A stretch of DNA of 64,000 nucleotides from the NCBI RefSeq assembly GCF_043642205.1, contig NZ_JBHZSG010000015.1, positions 1 to 64,000 of the forward strand, written 5' to 3'. Shown here piece after piece: positions 8,268 to 16,595 of the stretch. How positions within the stretch are numbered: the first letter of the stretch is position 1; every line of letters begins with the position of its first letter. The position numbers were made by a program, and so were the translations under genes. The DNA is from Thalassotalea_A litorea. Its GTDB lineage: Bacteria; Pseudomonadota; Gammaproteobacteria; Enterobacterales; Alteromonadaceae. A model generated the notes under the pieces. The model was not told the DNA's origin. It made no database searches and saw only the letters and a program-made list of their open reading frames with translations.

Positions 8268-8484
8268 CAGGGATGTATTTATCCTCCCGTACCATGGATG
8301 GGAGCAAGGGAGGGTTTGCACAGGGATGTATTTAGCCGAGATATTTCCATCCATGATATCTCGACATACCGTAAGTCCATTCACATATCCTCCCGTACCA
8401 TGGATGGGAGCAAGGGAGGGTTTGCACAGAGATGTATTTAGCCGAGATATTTCCATCCATGATATCTCGACATACCGTAAGTCC
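8268..8484. repeat. Two-copy tandem repeat with a 106-bp period, each with two hairpins
   Basis: Two nearly identical 98-bp units (8281-8378 and 8387-8484) are spaced 106 bp apart. They differ at about one position (ACAGGGATG against ACAGAGATG). A partial third piece, ACAGGGATGTATTTA, occurs at 8268-8282 and again at 8320-8334. Each unit has two inverted repeats: CCTCCC...GGGAGG enclosing CCATGG, and CGAGATAT...ATATCTCG. The near identity suggests a recent duplication. Short frames through it are by-products of the repeat. It could be a REP-like element or a structured RNA. Confidence 0.8.
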
Positions 8485-8568
8485 TTAACCTAACCAAATT
8501 ATTGCAGCTGCAGATTTTACGACCTTGCGTTTATTTGGGGTCGCATTGCTTTTAAAAGGCAAGGTTGA

Positions 8569-8643
8569 TGGCGTCCCCTACAGGAATCGAACCTGTATCT
8601 AAGACTTAGGAGGTCCTTGTTTTATCCATTAAACTAAGGGGAC
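8569..8643 (-). tRNA. tRNA-Arg (anticodon CCU)
   Basis: On the minus strand the acceptor stem GTCCCCT pairs with AGGGGAC. The D arm is GTTT/AAAC. The anticodon stem AGGAC/GTCTT holds the loop CTCCTAA with anticodon CCT. The T arm is ACAGG-TTCGAAT-CCTGT. Discriminator G is followed by an encoded CCA (8569-8571). It reads the AGG arginine codon. No neighbouring tRNA genes are present. Confidence 0.95.
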
Positions 8644-9117
8644 TGTGTTGGATATTGCAAATATCTAAGCTGAGTAAACGCTTTCCATTAAAGCAATTTA
8701 TTGTTTAAGTTTCCATTTCAATTTGCACCAGTTAGATCAAAATCGCGACTACCTCTTTATGAAACCCTTATCGATAATAAACCGACGTAAACTCTCTTGG
8801 TAACTCATCTTGGTAAATCAATGCTGATGCTCAAAAATTGGAAAGGGGATAGCGAGCGGCAAATCATTGCCGAACCGCGCAAAAACAGCCGATAGAAGCG
8901 AGCGGCAATGAATTGCCTCTCAATAAAATATGGATACATGTCTGCAATTATATCCGCCGAAAAACGCTTTTTTTAACTTTTCGCCCTAATGTTATCCACC
9001 TATCGTCAATAATATTCGCATGTATTTTGAACATGCGCTTGGGTTACGCAGGGAATTTTGTTTTGTTTGGTTGTTTTTTATCCGAAAGGACTCTGTTTAG
9101 GTGATTTTGACGTTTTT
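8644..9117. other. Gene-poor stretch with two related GGCAA hairpins
   Basis: I find no convincing gene here. AGCGAGCGGCAA occurs twice (8851-8862 and 8897-8908). Each copy starts a small hairpin, GGCAA-ATCA-TTGCC (8858-8871) and GGCAAT-GA-ATTGCC (8904-8917). A 63-codon frame over 8913-9104 has no ribosome site and no recognisable product. Confidence 0.5.
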
Positions 9118-9134
9118 TTGGCACGTTAATTGTA
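9118..9134 (+). promoter_or_regulatory. Candidate sigma-54 promoter of the FlgD-like gene
   Basis: TTGGCACGTTAATTGTA matches the sigma-54 consensus TTGGCACG-N4-TTGCW except that the -12 GC is GT. It lies about 155 bases before the FlgD-like start. A sigma-54 activator gene (flrC) lies 2.3 kb downstream, which makes sense of it. Confidence 0.5.
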
Positions 9135-9287
9135 TGTAAATTTAGAAGGATATATTAAGCGATTATGCTGTGTTCTTATTGAATACGTATTACCGATTGA
9201 ATTCACCAGGAACAACCAAGCTGTTAATCCAATATGACTATAAATAAAAATATAAATATAAAAATAACAAAGGCAGGATGCCCCTAG

Positions 9288-9950
9288 ATGGCTAGAATTG
9301 AACCGTCATTTATAACCTCTATTACCACTGTCATTCGAATCGGTGATTTACTCTCGCGTATTTTGCCAATGCCAAAAGTCGAAGCTGAAGACGATCCGTT
9401 AGATATTAAATCTGGCGTTGCTCAGATGCTTGCTGATACGGGTGGCAGACTTAACAATCTTAATCATCAGCATATGCAGGGTTGCGGTAATGCTCTGGCA
9501 AAATTTTCATCTTCCAGTGCTGCACTTCAAGCCAGCGCTTTGGTGGGACGTTACCTATTAGCTCAGCAAAACGAAGTGGAGCTGGACGATGCCATGGACG
9601 TACATGGACAGATAGAGCTACCGGCAAAAGGTCGGCATATATTGGTTTATGTACAAAATGCTAGCGGTGATATTGTTAAAATGATACCGCTCGGAGATCT
9701 ACCAAAAGGGAAGGCACTTTTCCGTTGGCAAGGAGATGACAGATTCGGAAAACCGGTAGAGCCTGGTGCTTATCGTTTTATTGTGTCTTCAATTCTCGGT
9801 CAGGAATTGCATGCTCTGGCGGTAAGCACGTTTCAAAAAATAATTCGTGTCGCCACCCATCCGGAATCTAACAGGCTACAATTAGTCTTAGAAAATAACA
9901 CGCAAGTGGATTTTTCGTTAAATCTGTTGATAAGGGATGACAGCATTTAA
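9288..9950 (+). CDS. FlgD-like protein (hook-capping domain relative)
   Basis: A 220-residue protein whose centre and C-terminus resemble FlgD, the scaffold for flagellar hook assembly. LAKFSSSSAALQASALVGRYLLA (residues about 71-93) matches the FlgD helix that ends in the ASALVGR motif. The region from about 103 to 175 (GRHILVYVQNASGDIVKMIPLG..GKALFRWQGDDRFGKPVEPGAYRFIV) matches its FlgD-Ig-like domain, with the W-x-G-x-D..G..P.G.Y pattern. The usual N-terminal export/assembly motif (DFLxLLxxQLxNQDP) is missing, replaced by an unrelated segment. No other structural flagellar gene is in the window. It may be a degenerate or repurposed paralogue. A sigma-54-like promoter lies upstream. Confidence 0.6.
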   Translation: MARIEPSFITSITTVIRIGDLLSRILPMPKVEAEDDPLDIKSGVAQMLADTGGRLNNLNHQHMQGCGNALAKFSSSSAALQASALVGRYLLAQQNEVELDDAMDVHGQIELPAKGRHILVYVQNASGDIVKMIPLGDLPKGKALFRWQGDDRFGKPVEPGAYRFIVSSILGQELHALAVSTFQKIIRVATHPESNRLQLVLENNTQVDFSLNLLIRDDSI

Positions 9951-10316
9951 TTTGTCTGAGAATGTCTTGCAAGGCCTTTACAATGTATAGTCCGCCGGGA
10001 CAATACTCACGAACGATAGGCGCGTTTCCATATGCCGGCATGCTGACCAACGGCTAAGCTGCCGGGCTGAGCGATTTGGTTATAATAATATTCATAGCCC
10101 ATTCAATTCAAACCATAATCTCTTACCATCGAAGCTAAATTCGGGCGTAGTGCCTGTTTTGCCTAATCTAAAGATATTCCTTTTGCTGATCTTCTATTTA
10201 CCCTATGATGGTGTTTTGTAGTGAGCAAATCGATTTGCATTTGCATCTGCTAACGTGAACTTTTATTCTTGGTTTGCGAGACAATAATAAATAAAAAATA
10301 ATTGCAGAGGTACCTT
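9951..10316. other. Intergenic region before flrB
   Basis: About 365 bases without a supported gene between the FlgD-like gene and flrB. I see no clear terminator, sigma-54 box or operator. A Shine-Dalgarno AGAGG (10306-10310) stands 6 bases before the flrB ATG. Confidence 0.55.
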
Positions 10317-11438
10317 ATGGCCGGGGCGGAGCAAGAATTGTCGCAAGCCAACAGCCCAGAGCGCGCAATTGGCGATCAATCTGACGTCAGCTTAAATAGC
10401 GAGTCCATTGATTTGAGTGCATTGATGCTTGAATCCAATCAGTTGAATCAATTGTTTGATATTATGCCCGCAGGCGTTGTGATAATCGATGGTGACGGCA
10501 AAGTGGTTAAGGCCAATAAAGCCGCACGAAAACTGCTTGATTGCGATTTGCATGCAAAGAATTGGATTGACGTGATCCAAACCGTATTTCACCCTCGCGC
10601 AGATGATGGTCATGAAGTTTCCTTAAAAAATGGACGCCGGGTAAAGCTTGATATATCTTCCTTTGATTCCCAAACTGGGCAATTAATCCAAATCACTGAT
10701 CTAACCGAAACTCGGGTTTTGCAGGAAAAGATCTCTCAGATGCAGAGGCTATCGTCCCTTGGCCGAATGGTGTCAACCTTGGCTCATCAAATTCGCACGC
10801 CTTTATCGTCAGCCATGTTGTATTGCGCCAATTTAAAAGCAAAAAATATGACGGTTGCAAAACAGCAGCTGTTCCAGGAAAAGTTACACGCCCGATTACA
10901 AGAACTTGAGCAACAGGTAAACGATATGCTGTTGTATGCCAAAAGCGGCGGTAAGCAGGTTGTTGAAGTAGTTGAGGTAAAAAACATCATAGATGATGCC
11001 ATCGCCGGCGTGGAAGCGCAGCTGGATGAAGCTGGCGCAACCTATAATATTCATTATGCGCAGGTCCACGGTGAGCCGTTAAAATTACTTGCCAATAAAA
11101 GTGCACTCGAAGGGGCAATTCAAAACCTGGTGCAGAACGCTTTAGAAGTCATCGAAGAACAACCCCATATTGATATTCGTATCGAAGCCCAAGGGGATTG
11201 GGTTAAGGTTCGGGTCAAAGATAATGGCAATGGTATCAGCGCAGAAGACCACGACAAAATATTCGAACCGTTCTATACCTCAAAAATGCAGGGTACCGGT
11301 CTGGGGCTTGCTGTAGTAAAATCTGTCGCCAAAGCCCACCATGGTGATGTAGAGCTGAGCTCTGAAGCCTCAGGCGGTGCAGAATTTTGTTTGAAACTTC
11401 CGCAGTTTAAAACTGAGCACCAGGAAATTGAAAAATAA
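10317..11438 (+). CDS. flrB: FlrB-type PAS sensor histidine kinase
   Basis: A 373-residue soluble kinase with no membrane segments. It is expected to phosphorylate the adjacent FlrC and so control late flagellar (or other sigma-54) genes. A PAS domain covers residues about 40-130 (LFDIMPAGVVIIDGDGKVVKANKAA). The H-box is SLGRMVSTLAHQIRTPLSSA, the N-box NLVQNALEVI, and the G-boxes DNGNGIS and GTGLGLAVVK. The ATG at 10317 has AGAGG 6 bases before it and is preferred over the upstream TTG at 10302. flrC follows after 12 bases, so the two form an operon. Elsewhere flrA precedes and fliE follows this pair; both are missing here. Confidence 0.85.
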   Translation: MAGAEQELSQANSPERAIGDQSDVSLNSESIDLSALMLESNQLNQLFDIMPAGVVIIDGDGKVVKANKAARKLLDCDLHAKNWIDVIQTVFHPRADDGHEVSLKNGRRVKLDISSFDSQTGQLIQITDLTETRVLQEKISQMQRLSSLGRMVSTLAHQIRTPLSSAMLYCANLKAKNMTVAKQQLFQEKLHARLQELEQQVNDMLLYAKSGGKQVVEVVEVKNIIDDAIAGVEAQLDEAGATYNIHYAQVHGEPLKLLANKSALEGAIQNLVQNALEVIEEQPHIDIRIEAQGDWVKVRVKDNGNGISAEDHDKIFEPFYTSKMQGTGLGLAVVKSVAKAHHGDVELSSEASGGAEFCLKLPQFKTEHQEIEK

Positions 11439-11450
11439 GTAAGGGATGAC

Positions 11451-12797
11451 ATGAAGCAGAGTCTGGTATTGGTGGTTGAGGATGATCCTGGCTTAAGAGA
11501 AGCGGTTGTCGACACCTTGATGTTATCCGATTACCAATGCGTCGAAGCCGACAGTGGGGAATCCGCTTTGTTGGTGCTTAAAAAGCACGCTGTGGACATC
11601 GTCGTTACGGATGTACAAATGGGCGGCATGTCAGGTTTAGATCTGCTGCGCAACATCAAACACCATTATGCCGAGTTACCGGTACTTATTATGACCGCTT
11701 ATGCGACGATTGATGATGCCGTTCAAGCCATGAAAGATGGCGCCAGTAATTACATGGCAAAACCTTTCGCGCCGGAAGTTCTGGTCAATATGATCAGTCA
11801 ATACTTGCCGGAACCGGAACAGCTAACCGATCAACCGGTTGCTCACGATCAAAAAAGCGTCAACTTATTAGCCCTGGCAAAAAAGGTTGCCTTATCTGAT
11901 GCCTCAGTAATGGTGCTTGGCCCAAGTGGCTCAGGCAAGGAAGTCTTGTCGCAATATATTCATAATCAGTCTCACCGAGCCGATCAGCCGTTTGTTGCTA
12001 TCAATTGTGCCGCCATCCCTGAAAATATGTTGGAAGCAACACTGTTTGGCTATGAAAAAGGCGCATTTACCGGCGCGGTTAATGCATGTCCGGGTAAATT
12101 TGAACAAGCGCAAAATGGCACGATTTTGTTGGATGAAATTACCGAAATGGATTTGGCACTACAGGCAAAAATACTTCGGGTAATCCAGGAAAGGCAGGTT
12201 GAGAGGTTAGGCGGACGTAAGACCATCAGCCTTGATGTGAGAGTGATTGCAACATCAAACCGGGATCTGAAACAAGCGGTCAATGAAGGAATATTCCGGG
12301 AAGATTTGTACTATCGTCTCAATGTATTTCCGTTGACTTGGCCACCGCTTAGTGAACGGTGTGATGATATTATCCCTTTGACGGAACATCTGTTGCGTAA
12401 ATACCATCCACAACATCCGGTACAGATTTCCGATGCCGCGAAACACAAAATGCTTAGTTATGATTGGCCAGGTAATGTCAGGGAGTTGGACAATGTCGTG
12501 CAAAGGGCGTTGATTCTCAACCAAGACAATATGATTCATGCTGATGATTTAATGATTGAAGAGATTTGTGTCAGTGATATGCCTGCACCTATAGCGCAAA
12601 GCGCTGTCAGCTTAAACAATCCGTCGGCAGATTTGGAGTCTGGCTTGAAGCAACAGGAATTTCAGATAATTCTCGACGCTCTTAAAGCCTGCAATGGTTC
12701 GCGCAAAGACGTGGCTGAAAGGCTCGGTGTTAGTGCGCGAACGTTGCGCTATAAGCTTGCGAAAATGCGCGAGCATGGCATAGAGTTTGAGCGCTAG
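11451..12797 (+). CDS. flrC: FlrC-type sigma-54 response regulator
   Basis: A 448-residue NtrC-family activator. It has a receiver domain (residues 1-120, phosphoacceptor Asp in VVTDVQMGGMSG, conserved K in AKPF) and a sigma-54 AAA+ domain (about 135-360). The C-terminal Fis-type helix-turn-helix is at about 405-445 (GSRKDVAERLGVSARTLRYKLAKM). The sigma-54-contacting GAFTGA loop is intact. Walker A is LGPSGSGKEV and Walker B is GTILLDEITEM. With FlrB it should activate sigma-54 promoters such as the candidates at 9118 and 50293. The next gene, mlaA, is unrelated, so the pair is cut off from any large flagellar cluster. Confidence 0.88.
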   Translation: MKQSLVLVVEDDPGLREAVVDTLMLSDYQCVEADSGESALLVLKKHAVDIVVTDVQMGGMSGLDLLRNIKHHYAELPVLIMTAYATIDDAVQAMKDGASNYMAKPFAPEVLVNMISQYLPEPEQLTDQPVAHDQKSVNLLALAKKVALSDASVMVLGPSGSGKEVLSQYIHNQSHRADQPFVAINCAAIPENMLEATLFGYEKGAFTGAVNACPGKFEQAQNGTILLDEITEMDLALQAKILRVIQERQVERLGGRKTISLDVRVIATSNRDLKQAVNEGIFREDLYYRLNVFPLTWPPLSERCDDIIPLTEHLLRKYHPQHPVQISDAAKHKMLSYDWPGNVRELDNVVQRALILNQDNMIHADDLMIEEICVSDMPAPIAQSAVSLNNPSADLESGLKQQEFQIILDALKACNGSRKDVAERLGVSARTLRYKLAKMREHGIEFER

Positions 12798-12866
12798 ATG
12801 CTATCCTATCAGGTTATTTTGCAAGTTTTTTGCGAGATTGACTATCTAGCTTATTACGAAGCAGGT

Positions 12867-12872
12867 TATAAT
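12867..12872 (+). promoter_or_regulatory. Possible -10 box of mlaA
   Basis: A perfect TATAAT lies 43 bases before the mlaA start. No -35 box stands at the ideal distance; TTGACT is 23 bases upstream, which is too far. Confidence 0.35.
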
Positions 12873-12914
12873 CCGCAGTTAATTAAGTTTTCGTAGGTAT
12901 TTCAGGCGACTAGG

Positions 12915-13682
12915 ATGAAATTTTCCCTATTTTCTTTTGCTAAATCTGTTCTGGTGTGTGCCACCCTGGGTTTAACGGCTTGTTCAACAACTAATTCTGG
13001 TGACGGTGAATACTCTGACCCGCTTGAACCCGTGAATCGGGCTATCTGGACATTTAACTGGGATTATGCCGATAAATATGTGTTAAAGCCCGCCTCAAAA
13101 ACTTACGTAACCTATGTGCCGCGACCACTGAGAACTGGCGTTTATAATATTGTGCTTAATATTAATGAGCCGTTTAGCGCAGTGAATAGTCTGTTGCAAT
13201 TAAAAGTCAATCGAGCTGCACAGACAACTGGACGATTCGTGCTTAACTCCACCGTAGGCTTGCTGGGTTTTTTTGATGTGGCATCTTATGCTGGTCTGGA
13301 CCGACAGGAAGAAGAGTTTGGTGAGGTGCTAGGTTACTATGGGGTACCCGATGGACCCTATTTAATGTTACCGTTGCTTGGTCCTTCTTCGGTTCGCGAT
13401 GAAACCGGAGATCTTATCGATGGCCTGTATTGGCCAATGGCGGTTATTGATTTTTGGCCTAATGTCGCTCGCTATATGATTATTGGTCTGGAAACACGGG
13501 CACAACTGGAAGAACAGGAAGCATTACTCGAAGACTCTTCCGATCCTTATGAGTTTGTCAAAACGGTCTATTTCCAAAACATTACTTTCCGATTATATGA
13601 TGGTAATCCGCCGCTTATTATTGACGAAGATGAAGAAGCGGAACTGGATGAAGATCTCGAAGATTTGTTGGATGACCTATAG
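12915..13682 (+). CDS. mlaA: MlaA (VacJ) phospholipid-asymmetry lipoprotein
   Basis: Outer-membrane lipoprotein that removes misplaced phospholipids from the outer leaflet and hands them to the Mla pathway. The 255 residues begin with a lipoprotein signal whose lipobox is LTAC (Cys at residue 23). The family signature DPLEPVNRAIWTFNWDYADKYVLKPASK follows, then NEPFSAVNSLLQ, RFVLNSTVGLLGFFDVA and GYYGVPDGPYLMLPLLGPSSVRDETG. The C-terminal tail is unusually acidic (DEDEEAELDEDLEDLLDDL region). The other Mla genes are not nearby, which is common for mlaA. Confidence 0.93.
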   Translation: MKFSLFSFAKSVLVCATLGLTACSTTNSGDGEYSDPLEPVNRAIWTFNWDYADKYVLKPASKTYVTYVPRPLRTGVYNIVLNINEPFSAVNSLLQLKVNRAAQTTGRFVLNSTVGLLGFFDVASYAGLDRQEEEFGEVLGYYGVPDGPYLMLPLLGPSSVRDETGDLIDGLYWPMAVIDFWPNVARYMIIGLETRAQLEEQEALLEDSSDPYEFVKTVYFQNITFRLYDGNPPLIIDEDEEAELDEDLEDLLDDL

Positions 13683-13689
13683 TGATGCA

Positions 13690-13752
13690 GTGCTCCTAAG
13701 CGGATTTATCGTTGCGATTAATTCCGTTGACCAGGAGCACGCTCAATCCGCA
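13690..13752. terminator. Structured convergent region between mlaA and the small membrane protein gene
   Basis: GTGCTCCT (13690-13697) pairs with AGGAGCAC (13733-13740), and GCGGATT (about 13700) with AATCCGC (13746-13752). The pairings interleave like a pseudoknot. There is no long T-tract, so the terminator role is tentative. Confidence 0.3.
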
Positions 13753-13753
13753 T

Positions 13754-14065
13754 TTATGCTTGTTGCTGGCGCTTAAAGTCGCGTATCGCCTTGTCGATAT
13801 ATTGATTGGCGAAATACAGCGAAAAAGGTCGAAGCACGATAAAATATCCCACCATAACGAATATCAGTGGCAAGATGAACATCCAGGAATCCACTTTGGC
13901 CAGCATCATAAATGGTGGTATCAAAATGGCCAGTTTTATCAGGTTTAACACGAATTTCTGAGTCGGCTTAATTTTGTTACCGGCAATGTCGATGATTTGC
14001 TTACGATCATGCAGGTTAAATGCTTGTAAAGCCTCGATTTGGTTGCTGGAAAAATAGAATTTCAT
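13754..14065 (-). CDS. Small two-helix membrane protein (possibly DUF6170 family)
   Basis: A 103-residue protein with a soluble N-terminus (MKFYFSSNQIEALQAFNLHDRKQIIDIAGNK region) and two hydrophobic segments (about residues 44-57 and 62-80). The C-terminus is basic (RDFKRQQQA). The opening YFSSNQ.EALxAF.L..R resembles a small Alteromonadales family that I recall as DUF6170, but I am not certain. Its function is unknown. It reads convergently with mlaA and divergently from ribH. Confidence 0.6.
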   Translation of the reverse strand: MKFYFSSNQIEALQAFNLHDRKQIIDIAGNKIKPTQKFVLNLIKLAILIPPFMMLAKVDSWMFILPLIFVMVGYFIVLRPFSLYFANQYIDKAIRDFKRQQQA

Positions 14066-14256
14066 AGGGTTTGAACTAGACTTTGGAAAGTTTCAGGGTT
14101 GAAAAAGAAGGCTATTCTAGCAAATAAACCGATTGTTTACGAAATCTGTCCGTTAAATTCATCACTTAAACATACTATAGGTAAACAAATCGATACCTTA
14201 TTGATAAAGCTTTTGCTAAAATTGCCGACAATTTTTTTATAGACAGGTTGATAAAA

Positions 14257-14721
14257 ATGAACGTTATTGAAGGATCTTTTGCTGCGCAGGGTAAAAAGTT
14301 CGCTATCGTAGTTTCGCGCTTTAACAGTTTTATTGTTGAAAGCTTACTTGAAGGTGCGGTTGATGCATTGAAACGTCAGGGTCAGGTAAACGATGAAGAC
14401 ATTACCGTCGTTCGCGTTCCTGGTGCATACGAGCTGCCGGTTGCGGCGAAGCGCCTGGCGAAAAAAGGTGACTTTGACGCGATTATTGCCATCGGTGCTG
14501 TGATCCGAGGTGGTACACCTCATTTCGATTTCGTTGCTGGTGAATGTAACAAAGGACTGGCCCAGGTTGCGATGGAATTCGATACACCTGTTGCTTTCGG
14601 TGTTATCACCACCGACACCATTGAACAAGCCATTGAGCGTGCTGGTACAAAAGCTGGCAATAAAGGTGCAGAAGCAGCTTTAAGCGCGATTGAAATGGTC
14701 AATGTTCTTGAACAACTATAG
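14257..14721 (+). CDS. ribH: 6,7-dimethyl-8-ribityllumazine synthase
   Basis: Condenses 5-amino-6-ribitylamino-uracil with dihydroxybutanone phosphate in the penultimate step of riboflavin synthesis, forming large cytosolic shells. The 154 residues include VSRFNSFIVESLLEGA, VRVPGAYELP and AIGAVIRGGTPHFDFVA, with the catalytic His in the TPHFD motif. FGVITTDTIEQAIERAGTKAGNKG closes the protein. The ATG at 14257 follows ACAGG; an upstream TTG at 14248 is less likely. No FMN riboswitch is visible, and the other rib genes are not in this window. It leads the operon ribH-nusB-thiL-pgpA. Confidence 0.96.
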   Translation: MNVIEGSFAAQGKKFAIVVSRFNSFIVESLLEGAVDALKRQGQVNDEDITVVRVPGAYELPVAAKRLAKKGDFDAIIAIGAVIRGGTPHFDFVAGECNKGLAQVAMEFDTPVAFGVITTDTIEQAIERAGTKAGNKGAEAALSAIEMVNVLEQL

Positions 14722-14733
14722 GCGGACCCTTAA

Positions 14734-15141
14734 GTGAAACCATCCCCACGTCGTAAAGCCAGAGAAATTGCTGTACAAGCGGTTTATTCCTGGCAGTTGA
14801 CCAATAACGATATCAGCGAAATCGAAGCAAATTTTCTTGCCGATAACGCCAAACGTCGTCTTGATACGGATTACTTTTCAGCCTTGTTGCGCGGCGTAGC
14901 TGCGAATGTATCAGGGTTGGATGAAGCGATTCGTCCCCATGTTGACCGTCCATTGGAAGACATTGACCACGTTGAAAAAGCGATTTTGCGTGTTGCCGTA
15001 TATGAACTCAGTCAGGACGATGTGCCGTATAAGGTCGTGATCAACGAGGCGATTGAATTAGCGAAATCTTTCGCCGCAGATGACAGCCACAAATTTGTGA
15101 ATGGTGTCTTAGACAAAACGGTAAAAACCCTTAGATCATAA
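14734..15141 (+). CDS. nusB: Transcription antitermination factor NusB
   Basis: Binds boxA RNA with NusE (S10) in the rRNA antitermination complex. The 135 residues show the all-helical NusB pattern: PSPRRKAREIAVQAVYSWQLT at the N-terminus, then HVEKAILRVAVYELSQDDVPYKVVINEAIELAKSFAADDSHKFVNGVLDKT. The start is GTG (14734), with a GGCGG-like ribosome site 9 bases upstream and only 12 bases after ribH. The ribH-nusB pairing is widely conserved. Confidence 0.96.
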   Translation: MKPSPRRKAREIAVQAVYSWQLTNNDISEIEANFLADNAKRRLDTDYFSALLRGVAANVSGLDEAIRPHVDRPLEDIDHVEKAILRVAVYELSQDDVPYKVVINEAIELAKSFAADDSHKFVNGVLDKTVKTLRS

Positions 15142-15156
15142 GGCTACTCTTAATTT

Positions 15157-16116
15157 ATGAAAGAGTTTGAAGTTATTAAGGAGTTCTTTACGGCTCAACC
15201 TGTGAATCGTAAAGACGTAGCCATGGGGATCGGTGACGATTGTGCGCTGATCCACGCCAGCGATCACAAATATATCGCGATCACCACTGACACCTTGGTT
15301 AGTGGCGTCCATTTTCCTGAAGATACTCCGGCTCGTGCGATCGGTCATAAAGCTGTTTCGGTGAATCTGAGCGATCTCGCTGCGATGGGCGCAGAGCCTT
15401 GTTGGATCAGTGTTGCGATAACCCTGCCAAGTGTTGACAGTGAGTGGTTAGCCGAATTTACGGCGGGTATTTTCGAATTGACGGAATACTTTAATGTACA
15501 ACTGATTGGTGGCGATACGACCAGCGGTCCCTTAAGCGTTACCATAACTGCGCAAGGCACCGTCCCTAAAGGTAAAGCTCTGTGTCGACATGGTGCTACC
15601 AATGGTGATTGGGTTTATGTCACCGGCGAAATTGGTGAAGCGGGTCTTGCATTGCAAGCATTGCGGGAGCAAGTGGTATTGTCGCCCCGGGAAATGCAGC
15701 ATGCGATGGAAGCGCTCAACTACCCAAAGCCTCAGGTATTGGCGGGTCAGATAATTCGTGAATATGCGTCTTCAGCTATCGATATTTCTGATGGGTTGTT
15801 GGCGGATGTGACCCACCTTTGTCGGGCATCGACGCTGGGGGTGAATATTGACGTTAACGATATTCCCATCGCACCTGTGTTAATCGACAGATTAGGGGAA
15901 GAAGATGCCGCACGTTTGGCATTGACGGCGGGTGATGATTATCAACTGATTTTTACCGTACCCGATACCAATCGAGTTGCGTTAGAAACCGAACTCAATC
16001 ATGCCAATATTAAAACGTCCTGTATTGGTCAAATGAACACGTCACAGGAAATCAATATCTCTCGGGGTGACAAGCTATTGTCTTTCGCCGAATCGGGATT
16101 TGAGCACTTTAGTTAA
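15157..16116 (+). CDS. thiL: Thiamine-monophosphate kinase
   Basis: Phosphorylates thiamine monophosphate to the active cofactor thiamine diphosphate. The 319 residues match the AIR-synthase-like family. GIGDDCALIH carries the metal-binding Asp residues, with TDTLVSGVHF, NLSDLAAMGAEP, IGGDTTSG and AIDISDGLLADVTHL following in order. It lies 15 bases after nusB and just before pgpA. The nusB-thiL-pgpA order is typical of gammaproteobacteria. Confidence 0.96.
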   Translation: MKEFEVIKEFFTAQPVNRKDVAMGIGDDCALIHASDHKYIAITTDTLVSGVHFPEDTPARAIGHKAVSVNLSDLAAMGAEPCWISVAITLPSVDSEWLAEFTAGIFELTEYFNVQLIGGDTTSGPLSVTITAQGTVPKGKALCRHGATNGDWVYVTGEIGEAGLALQALREQVVLSPREMQHAMEALNYPKPQVLAGQIIREYASSAIDISDGLLADVTHLCRASTLGVNIDVNDIPIAPVLIDRLGEEDAARLALTAGDDYQLIFTVPDTNRVALETELNHANIKTSCIGQMNTSQEINISRGDKLLSFAESGFEHFS

Positions 16117-16118
16117 TA

Positions 16119-16595
16119 ATGAAAAAAAATATTCCCGCTCACAAGTTATTTAAGCTTTCCGATCCTGTCCATTTTCTCGCCGTAGGATTTGGCTCAGGTC
16201 TCATCCCTAAAGCCCCTGGGACCTTTGGTACGTTGGCGGCAATTCCGTTGTTATTGCTGGCGTCCTATTTGCCCTTGTATGCCCTTATTATATTGACTAT
16301 CGCGATGGCAATATTCGGTATCTATGTGTGTGATAAAGCGGCAGCGGATGCCGGTGTCCATGATCATGGCGCTATAGTCTGGGATGAAATCGTTGGTTTT
16401 TTTATTTGTATGCTGGGCATCACCATAAGTTGGCAATCCATCTTAGTGGGGTTTTTACTGTTTCGGTTCTTCGATATCCTAAAACCCTGGCCGATAAAAT
16501 GGATTGATGTCAGAGTAAGAGGTGGCTTTGGCATTATGCTTGATGATGTTGTTGCCGCCTTTATGGCACTGGCAATTATGCATCTCATTTTTTAA
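16119..16595 (+). CDS. pgpA: Phosphatidylglycerophosphatase A
   Basis: Removes phosphate from phosphatidylglycerophosphate to give phosphatidylglycerol at the inner membrane. The 158 residues carry the PgpA signature FGSGLIPKAPGTFGTLAAIP near residue 25 and membrane helices at about 42-65. The conserved catalytic segment is IVWDEIVGFFICM, then FRFFDILKPWPIKWID and GGFGIMLDDVVAA. It starts 2 bases after the thiL stop, so the genes are probably translationally coupled. It ends the operon. Confidence 0.95.
   Translation: MKKNIPAHKLFKLSDPVHFLAVGFGSGLIPKAPGTFGTLAAIPLLLLASYLPLYALIILTIAMAIFGIYVCDKAAADAGVHDHGAIVWDEIVGFFICMLGITISWQSILVGFLLFRFFDILKPWPIKWIDVRVRGGFGIMLDDVVAAFMALAIMHLIF

Noticed and set aside
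8223..8456. Short frames through the 106-bp repeat (both strands)
   Set aside because: They merely follow the repeat period; no ribosome site and no signal or domain.
8913..9104. 63-codon plus-strand frame
   Set aside because: No Shine-Dalgarno, odd composition and no recognisable feature. The region also precedes a sigma-54-like box.
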